Of a stretch of DNA of 8,357 bases, positions 7,501-8,357 are shown piece after piece (within the stretch, counting starts at the first letter, position 1; each line of letters opens with the position of its first letter). This DNA is from Candidatus Sumerlaeota bacterium. Its GTDB lineage: Bacteria; UBP6; UBA1177. The notes under the pieces were generated by a model, which was not told the origin of the DNA, did no database searches, and was given only the letters and a program-made list of their open reading frames with translations. A program made the translations under genes and the position numbers. The stretch covers positions 1 to 8,357 of the forward strand of contig SLGQ01000189.1 of NCBI GenBank assembly GCA_007136595.1, read 5' to 3'.

Positions 7501-7810
7501 TACACATTCTTCAAGTGCAAAAGGAGATAAAAAACAAACAGAAACAACTGTTGCAATAAAGTCGTTTATAAATACTAATCCTGAAAAAAGGGAGTACCTT
7601 TCAGAACTTCTTTATTCTGTGGCAAATCTTAAAGCGATACCGGAAATGTATATGAAAATGATAAGGAACATTGATTCTGAAAATGAATCAGAGGAAATAA
7701 AAGAACTTGAAAGAGAAATGCCGATGGAATACCTGATGAAGATAAGAAAAAGAGCCAGAGAAATTGATGGTGGAAAAGAAAGTATTATCCTTGCAGAGGA
7801 GCTTATATAA
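4553..7810 (+). CDS. PLD-type nuclease domain fused to Snf2-like SF2 helicase
   Basis: A 1085-residue protein joining two enzymes. Residues 1-200 are a phospholipase D-like domain: an N-terminal ALVGYFYFSGF / ILVGMDID strand region, then HAK (His134, Lys136), GSSNFSYSGL (159-168, with Asn162) and Glu173. The Asn to Glu spacing of 11 is the one I recall for the Nuc/BfiI nucleases, which cut DNA as dimers without metal; one HKD copy per chain implies dimerisation here. The helicase begins near 259 (FKYQADAIQ), with DVVGLGKS (283-290, Walker A), DEAA (353-356, Walker B), TATP (382-385), IVFSEF (710-715), ATDAISEG (770-777) and QRIGRINR (800-807). About 320 residues lie between motifs III and IV, carrying RRTRIDLD (463-470) and LLVRRFESS (575-583), the latter known from Snf2-like bacterial helicases. 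A charged coiled-coil-like stretch spans 857-880, and the last 200 residues are unassigned. Such fusions occur in restriction and defence loci. It is predicted to bind and translocate on DNA and cut it; the exact role is unknown. It is coupled to the AlbA_2 gene downstream. Confidence 0.95.
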   Translation: MVGKLITNDQNVLIERMRNVIPNCENIYALVGYFYFSGFSELSEDIKNKKMKILVGMDIDTLVSGKLKEISLINKIEEEKSDIEIRKEYYEKLTGLINETDSFDSTKQEKNLKLFIEKIKDGTLEIRKTREPNHAKMYIFENDHNHNENGDYLGIVVTGSSNFSYSGLAGRNEINVMFRDNRDFEEAKTLFEKLWNNSVEVVSEYNKDDFFTEVEKRIWTEKIPDPVLLFIRALSEYFSVKNDQSVKLPYEINKKFSNFKYQADAIQKSIAIIERHNGVIIADVVGLGKSVIASAVAHNLKLPAIIISPPHLTDQWEEYRMQFNYNARVFSSGKIEEALKSHCFDEEYLIIIDEAARYRNPETKDYALLHKLCQGNKVILITATPFNNKPEDIFSLIQLFQIPAKSTIRTVQNLSGAFRELIKEYSMLQKLNRSGNIQTSELKEEIRKISMRIRDIIFPVVIRRTRIDLDIIEEYKNDLQKQGIHFPIVNEPALETYELGKLAPLYESTTEKIYPKNEEKTDNKDCFKGARYRPLSYLKPEFLERKKKEMSPSEYRNLEYLIEGQKHIAGFMRTLLVRRFESSIESFRKSVDSILGASELIKGWFEKGKIPVRKKGNVIDVDTFLNLNGEELEMFSSEVDEIIEGLKEKGYDFFLSEDLTDDFIDDLEKDIILLKNIKKDWGKVNADPKLEAFSNILKEHIRKEPDRKIIVFSEFADTVNYLYDKLQYGMKTIKYTSKDATKENKKKVELNFDAGIDESEQLNDYDILLATDAISEGYNLHRAGTIFNYDIPYNPTRVIQRIGRINRINRKMFETLNIYNYFPTAKGEKETGIKTISTFKMAMIHQLIGEDAKVLTKEEEVNKFYAEKLKEEKKAQEEESWDAKYRNTLYFIQKTNRALFDAALSLPFRSRVKRTKKVEKSGVLVFGRKGEECSFKFSNSDGEIEDITIETAFKLMDADFSEKGNKVSEVFDSLYQNTKKHLFTHSSSAKGDKKQTETTVAIKSFINTNPEKREYLSELLYSVANLKAIPEMYMKMIRNIDSENESEEIKELEREMPMEYLMKIRKRAREIDGGKESIILAEELI
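7795..7801 (+). promoter_or_regulatory. Shine-Dalgarno site of the AlbA_2 gene, inside the PLD-helicase gene
   Basis: AGAGGAG lies eight bases before the ATG at 7810 and is embedded in the last codons of the helicase gene. It is identical to the seven-base site of that gene at 4541-4547. Together with the one-base stop/start overlap it points to coupled translation. Confidence 0.65.
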
Positions 7811-8357
7811 TGGTTGATCTAAAATTCTTAAGAAATCTGATTATGAATAATGATGAGGATGAACTTATTGAATTTAAAAAAGCTGGAAACCAATATGATT
7901 TTGACAAGATCGGTAAATATTTCAGTGCATTATCTAACGAGGCGAACTTGTCAGAAAAAAAATGTGCCTGGTTGATTTTTGGGATTGAAGATATAACCAA
8001 GAAGATATTAGGAACTACTTACAGAAATAATAAGAAATCTTTAAACAATTTAAAGCCGGAAATAGCTGATGGCACAACAAACAGAATCACATTCACTGAA
8101 ATTTTTGATGTCGAAATTGAGGGAAAGAGAGTTTTGTTTTTTCAGATACCCCCTTCTCCCAAGGGTATTCCGATTGCTTGGAAGGGTCATTATTATGGGA
8201 GAGATGGCGAATCTATTAATTCCCTCAATATTGAAGAAATTGAAAGAATCAGAAAGCAGAATACATATGAAGACTGGAGTGTAGGAACATGTGAAGATGC
8301 AACGGTTGCAGATCTTTCCGAAGAAGCAGTTTCTTTGGCGATTAAAGCTTACGGCGA
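7810..8357 (+). CDS. Schlafen AlbA_2-domain protein, 3' truncated by the window edge
   Basis: The ATG at 7810 shares its A with the TAA of the helicase gene (TAATG), and the frame stays open for 182 full codons to the window end. Residues 16-148 are an AlbA_2 (Schlafen-type, PF04326) domain: ELIEFKKAG (18-26), an alpha helix with SALSNEANL (39-47), CAWLIFGIED (52-61), KILGTTYR (65-72), VLFFQIPPSPKGIPIAWKG (108-126) and HYYGRDGESINSLN (127-140). EDWSVGTCEDATVADL (154-169) follows, a joining segment I recall from longer AlbA_2 proteins. Full-length relatives (COG2865 type) usually carry a C-terminal GHKL-type ATPase and/or winged-helix region, which would lie outside the window. Annotations of the family range from transcriptional regulator to RNA- or DNA-binding ATPase; eukaryotic Schlafens use this fold to cleave tRNA. 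Glu16, Glu21 and Asp61 are roughly spaced like their acidic triad. Role here: partner of the PLD-helicase, as effector, sensor or regulator. Confidence 0.9.
   Translation, partial: MVDLKFLRNLIMNNDEDELIEFKKAGNQYDFDKIGKYFSALSNEANLSEKKCAWLIFGIEDITKKILGTTYRNNKKSLNNLKPEIADGTTNRITFTEIFDVEIEGKRVLFFQIPPSPKGIPIAWKGHYYGRDGESINSLNIEEIERIRKQNTYEDWSVGTCEDATVADLSEEAVSLAIKAYG

Noticed and set aside
940..7810. DISARM-type locus, because an Snf2 ATPase and a PLD domain are adjacent
   Set aside because: DISARM encodes the PLD protein (DrmC) separately and includes DrmA, DrmB with a DUF1998 domain and a methylase, none of which is here. The SWIM finger and PF12419-like region also differ from the DISARM Snf2 protein.
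4553..8357. Type I or type III restriction-modification system
   Set aside because: No methyltransferase motif (NPPY, DPPY, FxGxG), specificity subunit or PD-(D/E)XK endonuclease is visible. Such genes could still lie to the right of the window.
4553..8357. Horizontal acquisition judged from base composition
   Set aside because: Hand counts of 60-base lines gave about 28 to 45% G+C in the left half and 28 to 37% in the right half, which is not a clear contrast.

Overview
The window is a compact bacterial stretch with every recognisable gene on the + strand: short intergenic gaps, clear Shine-Dalgarno sequences (GGAGG, AGGAGA, AGAGGAG) and AT-rich DNA (28 to 45% G+C in the eight 60-base lines I counted by hand). 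The sequence does not fix the taxon. The strong purine-rich ribosome sites argue against Bacteroidota, which usually lack them. No tRNA, rRNA, CRISPR array, transposase or phage structural gene is visible.

Layout from left to right: (1) positions 1-72, the last 23 codons of a protein ending in a SEC-C zinc-binding motif, either SecA or another SEC-C protein; (2) 123-869, a 248-residue TPR-like protein of unknown function with a lysine-rich tail; (3) 940-4443, a 1167-residue SWIM zinc-finger Swi2/Snf2 ATPase with all the main helicase motifs; (4) a 109-base gap holding a weak hairpin-plus-T-run terminator candidate followed at once by a good sigma70-type promoter candidate (TTTACA, 17 bases, TATATT); (5) 4553-7810, a 1085-residue fusion of an N-terminal phospholipase-D-type nuclease domain to an Snf2-like superfamily 2 helicase; (6) 7810 to the window edge, the first 182 codons of a Schlafen AlbA_2-domain protein, overlapping the previous stop codon by one base.

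The gap at 4444-4552 splits the window into two probable transcription units. The left unit (TPR-like protein plus SWIM-Snf2 ATPase) looks like a housekeeping or chromatin-type remodelling pair of unknown role. The right unit (PLD-helicase plus AlbA_2 protein, translationally coupled) has the make-up of a DNA-defence module: a DNA translocase carrying its own nuclease domain, followed by a protein of a family that contains nucleic-acid-binding or RNA-cleaving members. The right unit is the best candidate for a poorly described system. Its remaining genes, and the C-terminal half of the AlbA_2 protein, lie beyond the right edge, so a defence role is an inference and not shown here.
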